A DNA stretch of 32,953 nucleotides from Nostocoides jenkinsii Ben 74 (GCF_001046875.1 NZ_HF571038.1:1557884-1590836), one strand, 5' to 3'; shown: positions 1 to 9,740, counted from the stretch's first letter. The notes: generated by a model not told the origin, from the sequence alone. Numbers and translations are program-made.

Positions 1-462
1 GGCGAAGTGCGCGCTGATCTCCCCGGTCGTCAGGCCCTTGGCGAACAACGAGATCGCGACCGCGTCCACATCCGACAGCCGCCGCTGGCGCTTCTTGACG
101 ATGACCGGCTCGAACGTTCCGGCCCGATCTCGCGGCACCTCGATCACCACCTCCCCGGCCGCGTCGGTCAGCACCGTCTTGGCTCGGGTGCCGTTGCGGA
201 TGTTCTCCGCCCCACCCTCGGGCGCGCGGTGCTTGACGTGACCGAGGTGGTCGGTCAGCTCTTCCTCCAGGGCGGCCTCGAGCACGGTCGCGGTGATCGA
301 CTTCAACAACCCCTCCGGGCCGGTGATGTCCTCACCCCGCTCCCTGGCGGCCTTGACCAGCTGCGCGATCGCCGCCTTCTCCGACGGTGTCGCGGTCGAC
401 GACGAGCGGCGTCTCTTGGCGTCCTTGGGCATCGAGCTCACGCTCGTGATTGTCTCGGTCAT
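1..462 (-). CDS. IS256 (Mutator-type) transposase, N-terminal 154 residues
   Basis: DDE-type transposase of the IS256 family, which moves its element by copy-paste through a circular intermediate. The minus strand is open from an ATG at 462 to the window edge. The protein begins MTETITSVSSMPKDAKRRRS. It contains the family's recognisable N-terminal block: a helix with LEAALEEELTDHLGH at about residues 60-75, then NGTRAKTVLTDAAGEV, then a stretch with VPRDRAGTFEPVIVKKRQRR and finally SLFAKGLTTGEISAHF at the edge. The catalytic DDE residues lie beyond the window, so integrity cannot be judged. The start is well supported because the sequence upstream runs into the IS terminus. Confidence 0.85.
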   Translation of the reverse strand, partial: MTETITSVSSMPKDAKRRRSSSTATPSEKAAIAQLVKAARERGEDITGPEGLLKSITATVLEAALEEELTDHLGHVKHRAPEGGAENIRNGTRAKTVLTDAAGEVVIEVPRDRAGTFEPVIVKKRQRRLSDVDAVAISLFAKGLTTGEISAHFA

Positions 463-532
463 CAGTGACCAACCTTCCCGCCAACCCACGTTGGCGTGTC
501 AGGTCAGAACCACCGTTCGGCGGACAGTCCCC
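1..532 (-). mobile_element. IS256-family insertion sequence, partial (transposase 5' end and terminus)
   Basis: The left edge holds the upstream end of an insertion sequence, recognised by its minus-strand IS256-type transposase. The terminus is estimated at about 525-533, because the sequence beyond it (from about 533) reads on the plus strand as part of an unrelated ATPase. The other terminus lies outside the window, so neither the inverted repeat nor a target duplication can be confirmed. Confidence 0.7.
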
Positions 533-919
533 CTAGCAGATGGTGAGACACCAGTCCTCATCGACCAGCCCGAGGACGCTCTGCACGCGCCGTGGATCGA
601 GGAGTACTTGGTCGATCGGCTGCGGCAACTAAGAGGTTCACGTCAGTACCTGTTTGCCACTCGGAGCCCTGCCTTGGTTGTCAGCGCGGACTCAGAGCAA
701 CTGATCACTATGCGCGCAACGGCAGGTAGGGGTGAGGTTGAGGCCTGTGGATCTCTTGAGCGCCATGATCTTAACCGACTGGCCTTGCATCACTTGGAGG
801 GCGGCAAGACTCCCTTAGCGCGACGCACTCGCAAATTGGATGTCTCCCTGGCATCTGAGCGCAAAGCCGGGAAAAAGCCAAAAGATGGTGGTCAGGGCCT
901 TGTATCCCTCGTGCGTTAG
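533..919 (+). pseudogene. C-terminal remnant of an SMC/TrlF-like AAA ATPase
   Basis: From about 533 the plus strand reads ADGETPVLIDQPEDALHAPW, a Walker B/D-loop block of the kind seen near the C-terminus of SMC-like and TrlF-type ATPases. A strand with YLFATRSPALVVSADSEQLI follows at the H-loop position, although the usual His-Asn is replaced by Arg-Ser. Then comes the typical tail, an acid-rich turn and LHHLEGGKTPLARRTRK. There is no Walker A and no start: the upstream part is replaced by the IS256 terminus. Seen: the motif order. Known: such ATPases occur in phage-defence loci. Inferred: a defence-type gene was cut by the insertion or by a deletion beside it. Confidence 0.6.
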
Positions 920-972
920 CCAAGTTGAGTTCCGAGTGCTTGCCCAATCTCCACGACGCTTTGGACCCCCGG

Positions 973-1012
973 GTGACCACAGGGGCGGGGGCACGGCATA
1001 CTGATCTTCATC
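973..1012 (+). promoter_or_regulatory. Putative promoter of the leucine leader/leuA
   Basis: GTGACC at 973-978 and CATACT at 997-1002 are separated by 18 bp and could serve as -35 and -10. Initiation would then be at about 1009, four bases before the leader ATG, giving a nearly leaderless leader peptide. The hexamers are imperfect, so this is an inference. Confidence 0.35.
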
Positions 1013-1054
1013 ATGCGTGGACTCCTCCTCCTTCGCTGCCGCGGCGGGGCCTGA
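1013..1054 (+). CDS. leuL: Leucine attenuation leader peptide (13 aa)
   Basis: The ATG at 1013 opens a 13-codon ORF, MRGLLLLRCRGGA, with four consecutive Leu codons (CTC CTC CTC CTT, 1022-1033), 80 bases before leuA. The run is placed just before a strong GC hairpin whose loop holds the stop codon. Leader peptides with Leu runs upstream of leuA are established in Actinobacteria as transcription-attenuation devices: ribosomes pausing at Leu codons under leucine-tRNA shortage change the downstream fold. The ORF is too short for routine gene callers. The Leu run, the stop position and the hairpin support it together. Confidence 0.8.
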   Translation: MRGLLLLRCRGGA

Positions 1055-1075
1055 ATCGGCCGCCCCCCGTCGCGG
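1039..1075 (+). terminator. Attenuator hairpin of the leuA leader
   Basis: Bases 1039-1049 pair with 1065-1075: 11 bp including one G-T wobble, loop about 15 nt, with the leader stop codon TGA (1052-1054) in the loop. No T-tract follows, as is common in high-GC actinobacteria. A ribosome held on the Leu codons would cover or border the 5' arm, which fits conditional termination; the alternative antiterminator fold was not resolved. Confidence 0.6.
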
Positions 1076-1104
1076 AGGTTGTCGTGCCCATCGGCTGAAC
1101 CTGA

Positions 1105-2916
<1,812 letters not shown>

Positions 2917-2944
2917 CGGGCTGCCTCGGCGGGGCGGACCGGGA

Positions 2945-3610
2945 TCAGCGGACCCCGGCGGGGCGGAACTGGACGGAGATGCGTGGGCCGACCACGTCAC
3001 GCGTCTTGGGTATGGCGTGCTCCCACGTCCGCTGGCACGACCCACCCATCACGAGCAGGTCGCCGTGGCCGGTGGTGAACTTCAGCGAGGCGCCGCCGCC
3101 CATCGGGCGCAGCGCCAGCGTGCGCGTCGACCCCAGCGAGAGGATCGCCACGACCGTGTCGTGGTAGCGCGAGCGCCCGATTCGATCGCCGTGCCACGCA
3201 ACGGAATCCGCGCCGTCGCGATACAGGCACAGCCCGGCGGTCACGAGCGGCTCACCCAGCGATGGCTGATAGTGCGCACTCACCGCGGCACAGATCTCGC
3301 GCAACCCGGGGTGCGGCCAGGGCTCGGCGGCGTCATAGAACTTCGTCAACCGCGGGACGTCCACGACAGCGTCATACATCTGCCGCCGCTCGGCCTTCCA
3401 GGGCACATCGCGCAGCAGCGCGGCATACAACTCATCCGCCCTCCGGAGCCACCCGGGCGCGATGTCCACCCACGCCCCATGGGCCAGGGGAGTGCGCATC
3501 GGGGCCAGCGCGCCGAAGGCCGCGCCGCCCTCATCGCAACCAGCCTCATCGGCGCCGACCTCGCCGAAGTCGAGCACATCCTGCAGAGCCACGGACACAC
3601 CATACGACAT
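2945..3610 (-). CDS. alkB: AlkB-like 2-oxoglutarate/Fe(II) dioxygenase
   Basis: Member of the AlkB family, which removes methyl lesions (1-methyladenine, 3-methylcytosine) from nucleic acids by oxidative demethylation. The 221-aa reading from ATG 3610 shows the iron ligands in WHGDRIG (H140, D142) and WEHAIPK (H198), plus PRISVQFR (R210, R216) for 2-oxoglutarate and the conserved WKAERRQMYD block near 71-80. The first 36 residues are weakly conserved; a start at M38 or at an internal GTG is possible. It diverges from recO, another repair gene, across an AT-rich intergenic segment. Its exact substrate (DNA, RNA or protein) cannot be read from sequence. Confidence 0.85.
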   Translation of the reverse strand: MSYGVSVALQDVLDFGEVGADEAGCDEGGAAFGALAPMRTPLAHGAWVDIAPGWLRRADELYAALLRDVPWKAERRQMYDAVVDVPRLTKFYDAAEPWPHPGLREICAAVSAHYQPSLGEPLVTAGLCLYRDGADSVAWHGDRIGRSRYHDTVVAILSLGSTRTLALRPMGGGASLKFTTGHGDLLVMGGSCQRTWEHAIPKTRDVVGPRISVQFRPAGVR

Positions 3611-3635
3611 TATTAAAACAATTGTCCGACGACAC
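3609..3635. promoter_or_regulatory. AT-rich divergent promoter region with ACAATTGT palindrome
   Basis: In a very GC-rich neighbourhood, 3609-3625 is strongly AT-rich and holds the perfect 8-bp palindrome ACAATTGT (3618-3625). On the minus strand TTTTAATAAT runs directly into the ATG of the alkB-like gene. It may be that gene's -10 region and/or an operator; no known operator consensus was recognised. Confidence 0.4.
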
Positions 3636-3685
3636 GAGTCCGCCAGCCTGACCTCCCTGACGCCGGAGGCGGGTGAGAATGGAGC

Positions 3686-4450
3686 GTGCCCACCTACCGC
3701 GACCAGGCGATCGTGCTTCGCACGCACAAGCTCGCCGAGGCCGACCGGATCGTCACGGTCCTGGCGCGTGAGCGGGGCAAGATCCGGGTCGTCGCCAAGG
3801 GGGTGCGCCGCACCAAGAGCAAGTTCGGGGCGCGGCTGGAGCCGGGGATGGTCGTGGACCTGCAGTGTTATGAGGGCCGCAACCTCGACACCGTGACCCA
3901 GGCCGTCACCATCCACCCGTATGGCGAGCAGATCGCCCGCGACTACCGCGCCTACACGGTGCTCAGCACGATCCTCGAGACCGCCGACCGGGTGGCGGAG
4001 GAGCGGCTGCCGATGCTGCAGCAGTACCTCCTGCTCCAGGGCGCCCTCGCCTCGCTCGCCGGCGGCGCGCACGACGCCTCCCTCGTCCTCGACGCCTACC
4101 TCCTGCGCGCGCTCGCCGTCGCTGGGTGGGCGCCGAGCTTCCTCGACTGCGCCCGCTGTGGCGACCCGGGTCCGCATCTCGCGTTCTCCGTCGCCGGTGG
4201 CGGAGCCGTATGCCCGCTCTGCCGCACCCCCGGCTGCGCCGCCCCCGCCCGCGCCACCATGGAACTCCTCGCCGCGCTCCTCGCCGGCGACTGGGCCCTT
4301 GCGGACGCCAGCCACCCGCAGGACCGGCGGGAGGGGAGCGGGCTCACCGCGGCATACGTCCAGTGGCATTTGGAGCGGGGCCTGCGCTCGCTGCCACACG
4401 TCGAGCGCGAGCGCCTCGCCGCGACGCTTCCCGTCAATCCGGTTCTCTGA
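3686..4450 (+). CDS. recO: DNA repair protein RecO
   Basis: RecO loads RecA onto SSB-coated single-stranded DNA with RecR in the RecF pathway. The 254 aa have an N-terminal OB-fold (1-80, beginning [20 protein letters not shown]), a helical domain (about 85-150) and the zinc motif CARC (155, 158) with CPLC (176, 179) plus C184. The GTG start at 3686 gives the conserved N-terminus. GAGAAT at 3675-3680 sits 5 nt before it, so the mRNA may be leaderless. uppS follows 17 bases after the stop, the common actinobacterial arrangement. Confidence 0.95.
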   Translation: MPTYRDQAIVLRTHKLAEADRIVTVLARERGKIRVVAKGVRRTKSKFGARLEPGMVVDLQCYEGRNLDTVTQAVTIHPYGEQIARDYRAYTVLSTILETADRVAEERLPMLQQYLLLQGALASLAGGAHDASLVLDAYLLRALAVAGWAPSFLDCARCGDPGPHLAFSVAGGGAVCPLCRTPGCAAPARATMELLAALLAGDWALADASHPQDRREGSGLTAAYVQWHLERGLRSLPHVERERLAATLPVNPVL

Positions 4451-4467
4451 CACTAGGAACGACTCCG

Positions 4468-5244
4468 ATGATCCCGCCCTTCCCGCACCCGACCGGTGCC
4501 CAACCGCCCCGCTACCGCGCCGGCGACCTGCCCAAGCATGTCGCGATCGTCATGGACGGCAACGGCCGCTGGGCCAACCAGCGCGGGCTGCCGCGGACCA
4601 AGGGGCACGAGGCGGGGGAGGCGGCGCTGCTCGACGTCGTCGCCGGCGCGATCGAGGCTGGCGTGACGCACCTGTCCGCCTATGCGTTCTCGACGGAGAA
4701 CTGGAAGCGCAGCCCCGACGAGGTCCGCTTCCTGATGGGCTTCAATCGCGACGTGATCCGCCGCCGCCGCGACCAACTCAACGAGTGGGGCGTGCGGATG
4801 CGCTGGGTCGGCCAGCGCCCGCGCCTGTGGGGCTCGGTCATCAAGGAACTCGAAGTCGCGCAGGAGATGACCAAGCACAACACCGGGCTGACGCTGTATT
4901 TCTGCGTCAACTACGGCGGCCGGGCCGAGATCGCGGCCGCCGCCCGGCGCATCGCCGAGCAAGTCGCCGCCGGCAAACTCCGCCCGGGCAGCGTCGATGA
5001 GAAGCTGCTGGCGCGCTACCTCCCCGAGCCGGACATGCCCGATGTCGACCTCTTCGTGCGCTCCTCCGGCGAGCAGCGCACGTCCAATTTCTTGTTGTGG
5101 CAGAGCGCGTATGCGGAGATGGTCTTCCTCGACACGCTCTGGCCCGACTTCGATCGCCGCGACTTGTGGCGGGCCATCGGGCTTTATGTCGATCGCGACC
5201 GCCGCTATGGCGGCGCCGTGGACGCGGTTACTCCGGCGACGTAG
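4468..5244 (+). CDS. uppS: Long-chain (Z)-polyprenyl diphosphate synthase (UppS-type)
   Basis: Cis-prenyltransferase that extends farnesyl- or a similar diphosphate with isopentenyl units to make the C50-C55 lipid carrier of cell-wall synthesis. The 258-aa length is typical. Motifs include [12 protein letters not shown] (catalytic D30, phosphate loop), STENWKRS near 75, VNYGGRAEI, and [20 protein letters not shown] near the C-terminus (substrate and Mg binding). ATG 4468 has the ribosome site AGGAA (4455-4459) upstream. The last 17 bases overlap the zur stop region on the other strand, so the two genes converge with no intergenic terminator. Whether the product is undecaprenyl- or decaprenyl-diphosphate cannot be told. 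Confidence 0.95.
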   Translation: MIPPFPHPTGAQPPRYRAGDLPKHVAIVMDGNGRWANQRGLPRTKGHEAGEAALLDVVAGAIEAGVTHLSAYAFSTENWKRSPDEVRFLMGFNRDVIRRRRDQLNEWGVRMRWVGQRPRLWGSVIKELEVAQEMTKHNTGLTLYFCVNYGGRAEIAAAARRIAEQVAAGKLRPGSVDEKLLARYLPEPDMPDVDLFVRSSGEQRTSNFLLWQSAYAEMVFLDTLWPDFDRRDLWRAIGLYVDRDRRYGGAVDAVTPAT

Positions 5245-5653
5245 TCACTCCCGGCGACGTAGCCGGGGCGCACCTCGGGCACAGACCCGTCACCTCGACC
5301 GTATGCCGCGGCAGCGCGAACCCGTGCGCGCTCGCGACCGCGGTGGCCCAGGCCTCGACGGCGGGTCCGTCGACTTCGACGGTGAACCCGCATTCGCGGC
5401 AGAGCAAGTGGTGATGGTGCGCGGCGCTGCACGCGCGGTAGAGGGTCTCGCCGGCATCGGTGCGCAAGACGTCCACTTCGCCCGCCTCGGCCAGCGACTG
5501 CAGAGTGCGATAGACCGTCGCCAGTCCGACCGGGTCCCCGGCGGCACGCAACAACGCGTGCCACTCCTGCGCGGACCGGAACGTCTCGTGCTGGCCCAGC
5601 ATGTCGGCGACCGCGGCCTGCTGCCGGGTGGCTCGCCTCGGCGGCGTGGTCAT
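5228..5653 (-). CDS. zur: Zinc-uptake regulator Zur (Fur family)
   Basis: Fur-family repressor that binds DNA when loaded with zinc and shuts off zinc import. The 141 aa contain a winged-helix domain (about 8-80, with [18 protein letters not shown]), a HHHH stretch at 79-82 and the structural zinc site CREC (85, 88) with CPRC (125, 128). Its start overlaps the znuB stop by ATGA, so it is the last gene of the operon znuA-znuC-znuB-zur and is expected to be autoregulated through the Zur box before znuA. Zur rather than Fur is assigned from this context. Confidence 0.93.
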   Translation of the reverse strand: MTTPPRRATRQQAAVADMLGQHETFRSAQEWHALLRAAGDPVGLATVYRTLQSLAEAGEVDVLRTDAGETLYRACSAAHHHHLLCRECGFTVEVDGPAVEAWATAVASAHGFALPRHTVEVTGLCPRCAPATSPGVTTSPE

Positions 5654-6627
5654 CGCACCCGCCCGCGCTCGTGCTCGTGCTCGGGCTCATGCCGATGATC
5701 CTCGGCGTGCTCGTCGTAGTGATCGTCGTGCGGGGCGTGCCGGTGCCCGTCGTGCAGGTAGTCCACGTGGTCCCCGTGCGGGATCGCCTCGTGCCCGCAC
5801 CCGGGTCCGTGCTCATGCGTATGCCGCTCCGCTCGCGTCCCGTGCCGCGACGCCGGCCGCCAGCGCGCGCCCACCTGAGCGACGAGATAGAGCGCCAGCG
5901 CGAGCAGCACAATCGTTCCGCCGGAAGGGGTTTCGGCATAGAAGCTGGTCGCGACGCCGCCCACGGACGCCACGACGCCGAGCAACACCGCCAGTTGCAT
6001 CGCCCCGGCGAACGACCGCGAGACCTGCTGCGCGGCGGCATTCGGAATGATCATTAGGGCGCTCACCAACAGCAGCCCAACAACCCGCATCGAGACGACA
6101 ACCGTCACCGCGGTCAGCACCGACAACGCGACGTTGAGACCGAGCACGGGCAGGCCGCTGGCACGGGCGTACTCCTCGTCCTGAGCGACCGCGAAGAGCC
6201 AGGGCCGCAGCGCGACGGTGACGGCGACGACGAGCACGGTCAACACCGTGAACGCGATCAGGTCATCCGCCGTGGTCGCGGTGATGGAGCCGAAGAGATA
6301 GGACGTGAGATTGGCCGACGTACCCTGCGGGGAGCGGCCGATCAGGACGACGCCGGCGGCGATACCGCCATAGAACATCAGCGCCAGCGCGACGTCCCCG
6401 CCGGGACGCCCGCGCGCCGCGGCGGTGAGGAGCGCGGTCCATACGGGCGAGGTGCCGGTGAGCAGGCCCACGGCGACCCCGGCCAGCGCGACGTGACCGA
6501 TCCCGTCGCCGATCAGGGAGAGTCGCCGCTGCACCAAGAAGATGCCGACGAGCGGGGCGCACGCGCCGATGAGGAGGGACGCCACCAGGGCGTTGCGCAT
6601 GAACCCGTAGTCCAGCAGCTCAATCAT
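5650..6627 (-). CDS. znuB: Zinc ABC transporter permease with His-rich C-terminal tail
   Basis: ABC-3 family permease forming the membrane channel of the ZnuABC zinc importer. Starting at ATG 6627 (GGAGG six bases upstream) it is 325 aa with 7-8 hydrophobic segments between about residues 10 and 258, including the family-typical RLSLIGDGIGHVALAGVA. Residues 269-325 form an unusual tail with 16 His and many Asp/Glu, absent from most ZnuB proteins. It could bind zinc on the cytoplasmic side. The start overlaps znuC by 8 nt and the end overlaps zur by 4 nt. Confidence 0.93.
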   Translation of the reverse strand: MIELLDYGFMRNALVASLLIGACAPLVGIFLVQRRLSLIGDGIGHVALAGVAVGLLTGTSPVWTALLTAAARGRPGGDVALALMFYGGIAAGVVLIGRSPQGTSANLTSYLFGSITATTADDLIAFTVLTVLVVAVTVALRPWLFAVAQDEEYARASGLPVLGLNVALSVLTAVTVVVSMRVVGLLLVSALMIIPNAAAQQVSRSFAGAMQLAVLLGVVASVGGVATSFYAETPSGGTIVLLALALYLVAQVGARWRPASRHGTRAERHTHEHGPGCGHEAIPHGDHVDYLHDGHRHAPHDDHYDEHAEDHRHEPEHEHERGRVR

Positions 6628-7420
6628 GGTGGCCTCCCGCCGTGGCGTCATGGAGCCCGGTGACGGAACGGGCGCGCCCGAAGCCGGGGTGGTGGGCGTG
6701 GCCGCCGTGGGGGTCGTGCGCGGCATACGCCTGGGGGGTGCCGTCGAAGGCGATCCCGCCGTCCGCGACGAGCACGACCCGGGTGACGACGCCGGCGAGG
6801 GCGTCGATCTCGTGGGTGACGATGATCAGGGTCGAGCCGGCCGACGCGAGGCGCGCGAGCACCTGGCCGAGGACTGCCTGGTTGCCCTGATCGACGCCGG
6901 CCGTGGGTTCGTCCATGACGAGCAGGTCGGGTTGGCTGGCCAGGGCGCGGGCGATCAGGACACGCCGCTGCTGGCCGCCGGAGAGCTGCGAGACATCGGC
7001 GCCGGCGCGGTCGCCGAGATCAACGAGATCAAGGGCGCGAGCCACGGCCTGGCGGTCCTTGGCGGCGTCCCGGTGCCACGGCTGCCACCACGGCCGGAAC
7101 CGCAGCCGGCCGATCGCGACAATCTCGGCGACCGTCGCGCGCACCGACGTGGCGAGCGTATGCCGTTGCGGCACATAGCCAATTCGCCCGCGGATACTCG
7201 GGTCGTCGAGGGCGACGCCATACGCGCGCACCTCACCGCCGAGCTGCTCGGTCAGGCCAAGGATGCCCTTGACCAGGGTGGACTTGCCGGCGCCATTGGG
7301 GCCGACGACCGCCACGACTTCGCCGCGGTGGATGTCGAGGTCGATCCCGGCGACGATGGCCTCGCCGTCGTAGCCGAAGCCGGCGCCCCGCAGGCTGAGC
7401 ACGATCTCGGGGCCGCTCAT
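6620..7420 (-). CDS. znuC: Zinc ABC transporter ATP-binding protein
   Basis: ATPase subunit of ZnuABC. The 266 aa carry Walker A GPNGAGKST (40-48), signature LSGGQ (146-150), Walker B LLVMDEP (166-172) and the H-loop in VTHE. ATG 7420 is preferred over the GTG six bases upstream because it forms an ATGA overlap with znuA and is preceded by AGGAG. The C-terminus (about 235-266) is His-rich (HDPHGGHAHHPGF, ending GGHHD), matching the His tail of the adjacent permease. The word GGCATACG lies inside its His-Thr codons. Confidence 0.95.
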   Translation of the reverse strand: MSGPEIVLSLRGAGFGYDGEAIVAGIDLDIHRGEVVAVVGPNGAGKSTLVKGILGLTEQLGGEVRAYGVALDDPSIRGRIGYVPQRHTLATSVRATVAEIVAIGRLRFRPWWQPWHRDAAKDRQAVARALDLVDLGDRAGADVSQLSGGQQRRVLIARALASQPDLLVMDEPTAGVDQGNQAVLGQVLARLASAGSTLIIVTHEIDALAGVVTRVVLVADGGIAFDGTPQAYAAHDPHGGHAHHPGFGRARSVTGLHDATAGGHHD

Positions 7421-8355
7421 GAGCACTCCTGACCCTGGCGCAGCGCGACCAGATTTGCGGACATGATGGTGAGGTAGTCGGTGGCCGGATCGAGCAGCCC
7501 CTCGATCGGGTCGAGGCTGGCGGTGCGCACGCCGGTCTCGCGGGCGATGACCTGGGCGGCCTTGGGACTGCTGAGGGGCTCCGTATAGATGGTGCGGACG
7601 CCGTGGTCGCGGACCAGCGTCGCGATCGTGGCGAGCGTCGCCGCGCTCGGGTCCGCCTCCGGATCGAGGGCGAGCGGGTGGGGCTCCAGCCCGGTGAACG
7701 ACGCCAGATGAGCGTATGCCGCGTGGCTGGTCACGAGGTCCCGGCTCCCACAGTGGGCCAAACCGGCGCGATACTCGGTCCGGAGCTCGCTCAGGCGGGC
7801 GTCGAGCCGATCGCGGTTCGCGGCATACGTCGCGGCGCCCTCCGGATCGGCGGTGGTCAGCGCGGCGGCGACCGCATCGCTGGCGGCGGCCATCGAGGAC
7901 GGATCGAGCCAGAAGTGCGGGTCGTGGGCGGGGTCGGCGGCGCCCTCCTCATGGGAGTTCTCGTCGGCGTGACCCTCGCTGGGGGAGTGCTCGGCGTGGC
8001 TGCCGACGGTGACGCCGGTCGCCCCGGACAGATCCAGCACCGCGCGCGGGGCCGCCGCGACGATGCCTTGATCGACGGCCGGCTGGAAGCCGGGGAGGGT
8101 GATCACGAGATCGGCCTTGGCGAGGTGGATGACCTGGCGCGCGGTGAGTTCGAGGTCGTGCGGCTCGGCGCCCGGGCGGGCGAGGGTCTCGACGCTGACG
8201 CGATCGCCGCCGACGGTTCCGGCGAGGAAGGCGAAGGGGTAGGCGCCGGCGACAACCCGCACCGGCTGGGCTCCCGTGGTGGGGGAGGGGGTGGTGGCGC
8301 ACCCGGTAAGGAGGAGCACGGCCATACCGACCGCCGTCAGGGCTCGACTCCACAT
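7417..8355 (-). CDS. znuA: Zinc-binding lipoprotein (ZnuA, cluster A-I)
   Basis: Extracellular solute-binding protein that captures zinc for ZnuBC. Starting at ATG 8355 the 312-aa protein begins MWSRALTAVGMAVLLLTGC, a lipoprotein signal with lipobox LTGC (C19). Zinc ligands are visible in GAEPHDLELT, a His/Glu-rich loop (HAEHSPSEGHADENSHEEG), DPHFWLDP and SHAAYAHL. An upstream ATG (8391) would place coding through the promoter and Zur box and spoil the signal peptide, so it is rejected. First gene of the operon. Confidence 0.95.
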   Translation of the reverse strand: MWSRALTAVGMAVLLLTGCATTPSPTTGAQPVRVVAGAYPFAFLAGTVGGDRVSVETLARPGAEPHDLELTARQVIHLAKADLVITLPGFQPAVDQGIVAAAPRAVLDLSGATGVTVGSHAEHSPSEGHADENSHEEGAADPAHDPHFWLDPSSMAAASDAVAAALTTADPEGAATYAANRDRLDARLSELRTEYRAGLAHCGSRDLVTSHAAYAHLASFTGLEPHPLALDPEADPSAATLATIATLVRDHGVRTIYTEPLSSPKAAQVIARETGVRTASLDPIEGLLDPATDYLTIMSANLVALRQGQECS

Positions 8356-8391
8356 GAGAATGATTCTCATTATTGGTGCGGGCATTGTCAA
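8355..8391 (-). promoter_or_regulatory. Zur box and leaderless promoter of znuACB-zur
   Basis: The plus strand reads TGAGAATGATTCTCA at 8355-8369, a perfect 7-1-7 inverted repeat of the Zur/Fur operator type. On the minus strand TTGACA (8391-8386) is followed after 17 bp by GAGAAT (8368-8363). Initiation would fall at about 8356/8355, exactly on the A of the znuA ATG. The operator therefore covers the -10 and ends on the start codon, so repression should block initiation directly and the mRNA should be leaderless. Confidence 0.85.
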
Positions 8392-8505
8392 TCAGAGGTC
8401 GGGAGGAGGGGAAGGCTGGCCTACGTGACATAAGCCTCAGCCGCCACGCCGAGGATCGTGACCGGTCAGTAACCCGCCGTGACCCCGGCCGCGCATAATG
8501 GAGTG

Positions 8506-9384
8506 ATGCGTCCATCGTTGGTCCAGGGGTTGGCCGAACTCCCCCGCATGGCAGGGGAATTCGGTGAATACGCTGCATACCGACGGATTCTGCGCAAGGC
8601 CCGCCGCGGCGACGGCCACCACGTCCTCGTTCTGCCCGGGCTGATGGCGGGGGACTACACGACCGCGATTCTGCGGGGCTATCTCGATGACTTGGGCTAC
8701 ACCGCCCACGGCTGGGGCGTCGGGCGCAATATCGGCCCGACCCGCGAGATCGTCGACTCGATGCGCGGCACGATCGAGCGGCTCACCGAGGACCACGGCC
8801 CAATCTCGGTGGTGGGGTGGAGTCTTGGGGGCCTGTATGCCCGCCAAATGGCGCGCGCCTATCCCGACCGGATTCGCCAGGTCATCACGATGGGCTCGCC
8901 GTTCCGGCTGGTTAAGCGCAGCGACACGCTCGCCTCGCTGATCCTGGAGCGCTACAGCCACCTGCACGTGAGCGCCGAGGAACTCGACCTGCCCGAGCAG
9001 GAGCACCTGCGCGACCCCATGCCGATGCCGACGACGTCGATCTATTCACAGACCGATGGCGTGGTCCCGTGGCAGGCCTGTTTGAACGACCTCTACATGA
9101 CCGCCGAGAACATCGAGGTCAAGGCCTGTCACATCGGTATGGGGCATCACCCCGCCACACTGTGGGCAGTCGCCGACCGCTTGGCGCAGCCCCGCGGCCA
9201 ATGGGGCCCGTTCCAGGCGCCCAAGAGCCTCGCCCGCTGGTATCCCGAACCCAAGAATTGGCCGTTGTCCGCCGAGGACCTGCGCCTGATCGGCATTGAC
9301 GCCGCCGAGTTGCTGGATGACGAGGTGCGGGATGACGGCGTGCGTGATGACGGGGACGTCAGCCTCGGGGCCGGGACTGGATGA
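8506..9384 (+). CDS. Alpha/beta-hydrolase, lipase/esterase-like
   Basis: A 292-aa protein with the alpha/beta-hydrolase fold and nucleophile elbow GWSLGG (S106), preceded by HHVLVLPGLMAGD (oxyanion region). The likely acid is in YSQTDGVVPW and the His in GMGHHPATLW. No signal peptide is seen. ATG 8506 is chosen because CATAAT (8494-8499) ends 6 nt before it, consistent with a leaderless transcript. The Asp-rich C-terminus (DDEVRDDGVRDDGD) is low complexity. It diverges from znuA but nothing links it to zinc, and the substrate is unknown. Confidence 0.8.
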   Translation: MRPSLVQGLAELPRMAGEFGEYAAYRRILRKARRGDGHHVLVLPGLMAGDYTTAILRGYLDDLGYTAHGWGVGRNIGPTREIVDSMRGTIERLTEDHGPISVVGWSLGGLYARQMARAYPDRIRQVITMGSPFRLVKRSDTLASLILERYSHLHVSAEELDLPEQEHLRDPMPMPTTSIYSQTDGVVPWQACLNDLYMTAENIEVKACHIGMGHHPATLWAVADRLAQPRGQWGPFQAPKSLARWYPEPKNWPLSAEDLRLIGIDAAELLDDEVRDDGVRDDGDVSLGAGTG

Positions 9385-9664
9385 TCGCGATGGCGGTGAT
9401 GAAGACGATCACCGCGATGCGCATGAGCTTCTCCACACCGGTCAGGCGCGCCTGGCTGAGCACGAACATCCAGACCAAGAACAGCGCCACCAGCGCGGTG
9501 AAAATCCAGCCGTAGGTCGGCACCACCGCGCCGACAATGAGGCACACCAAGACCCCGAGAATCGGGACGATCCGGGGCAACCGGTTGAGGGCCGCCACCA
9601 TGCGGTCGTTAACGGTGTTGGGGGTGCCAGGGGGGTTGGGGGTGTTCGGGGTGGGGCTGGACAC
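9359..9664 (-). CDS. Small two/three-helix membrane protein
   Basis: A 101-aa protein from GTG 9664 with a Pro/Asn-rich N-terminus (PTPNTPNPPGTPNT) and three hydrophobic segments: about 36-52 (PILGVLVCLIVGAVVP), 56-72 (IFTALVALFLVWMFVL) and 82-95 (RIAVIVFITAIAII). It resembles small conserved actinobacterial membrane proteins of unknown role. The 3' end overlaps the hydrolase on the opposite strand by 26 bp. A TTG at 9685 is an alternative start. No function is claimed. Confidence 0.65.
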   Translation of the reverse strand: MSSPTPNTPNPPGTPNTVNDRMVAALNRLPRIVPILGVLVCLIVGAVVPTYGWIFTALVALFLVWMFVLSQARLTGVEKLMRIAVIVFITAIAIIQSRPRG

Positions 9665-9740
9665 GAGACGACAGCCTAAACCCAACCTTTTGCGCCGCCG
9701 TCGCGTTCACTAGGCAACGGCGGTTGTCAGGAGGTGAGCC

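Noticed and set aside
8355-8391. Upstream ATG of znuA (12 extra residues)
   Set aside because: It would translate the promoter and Zur box and disrupt the lipoprotein signal; the ATG at 8355 fits the signal peptide and the predicted transcription start.
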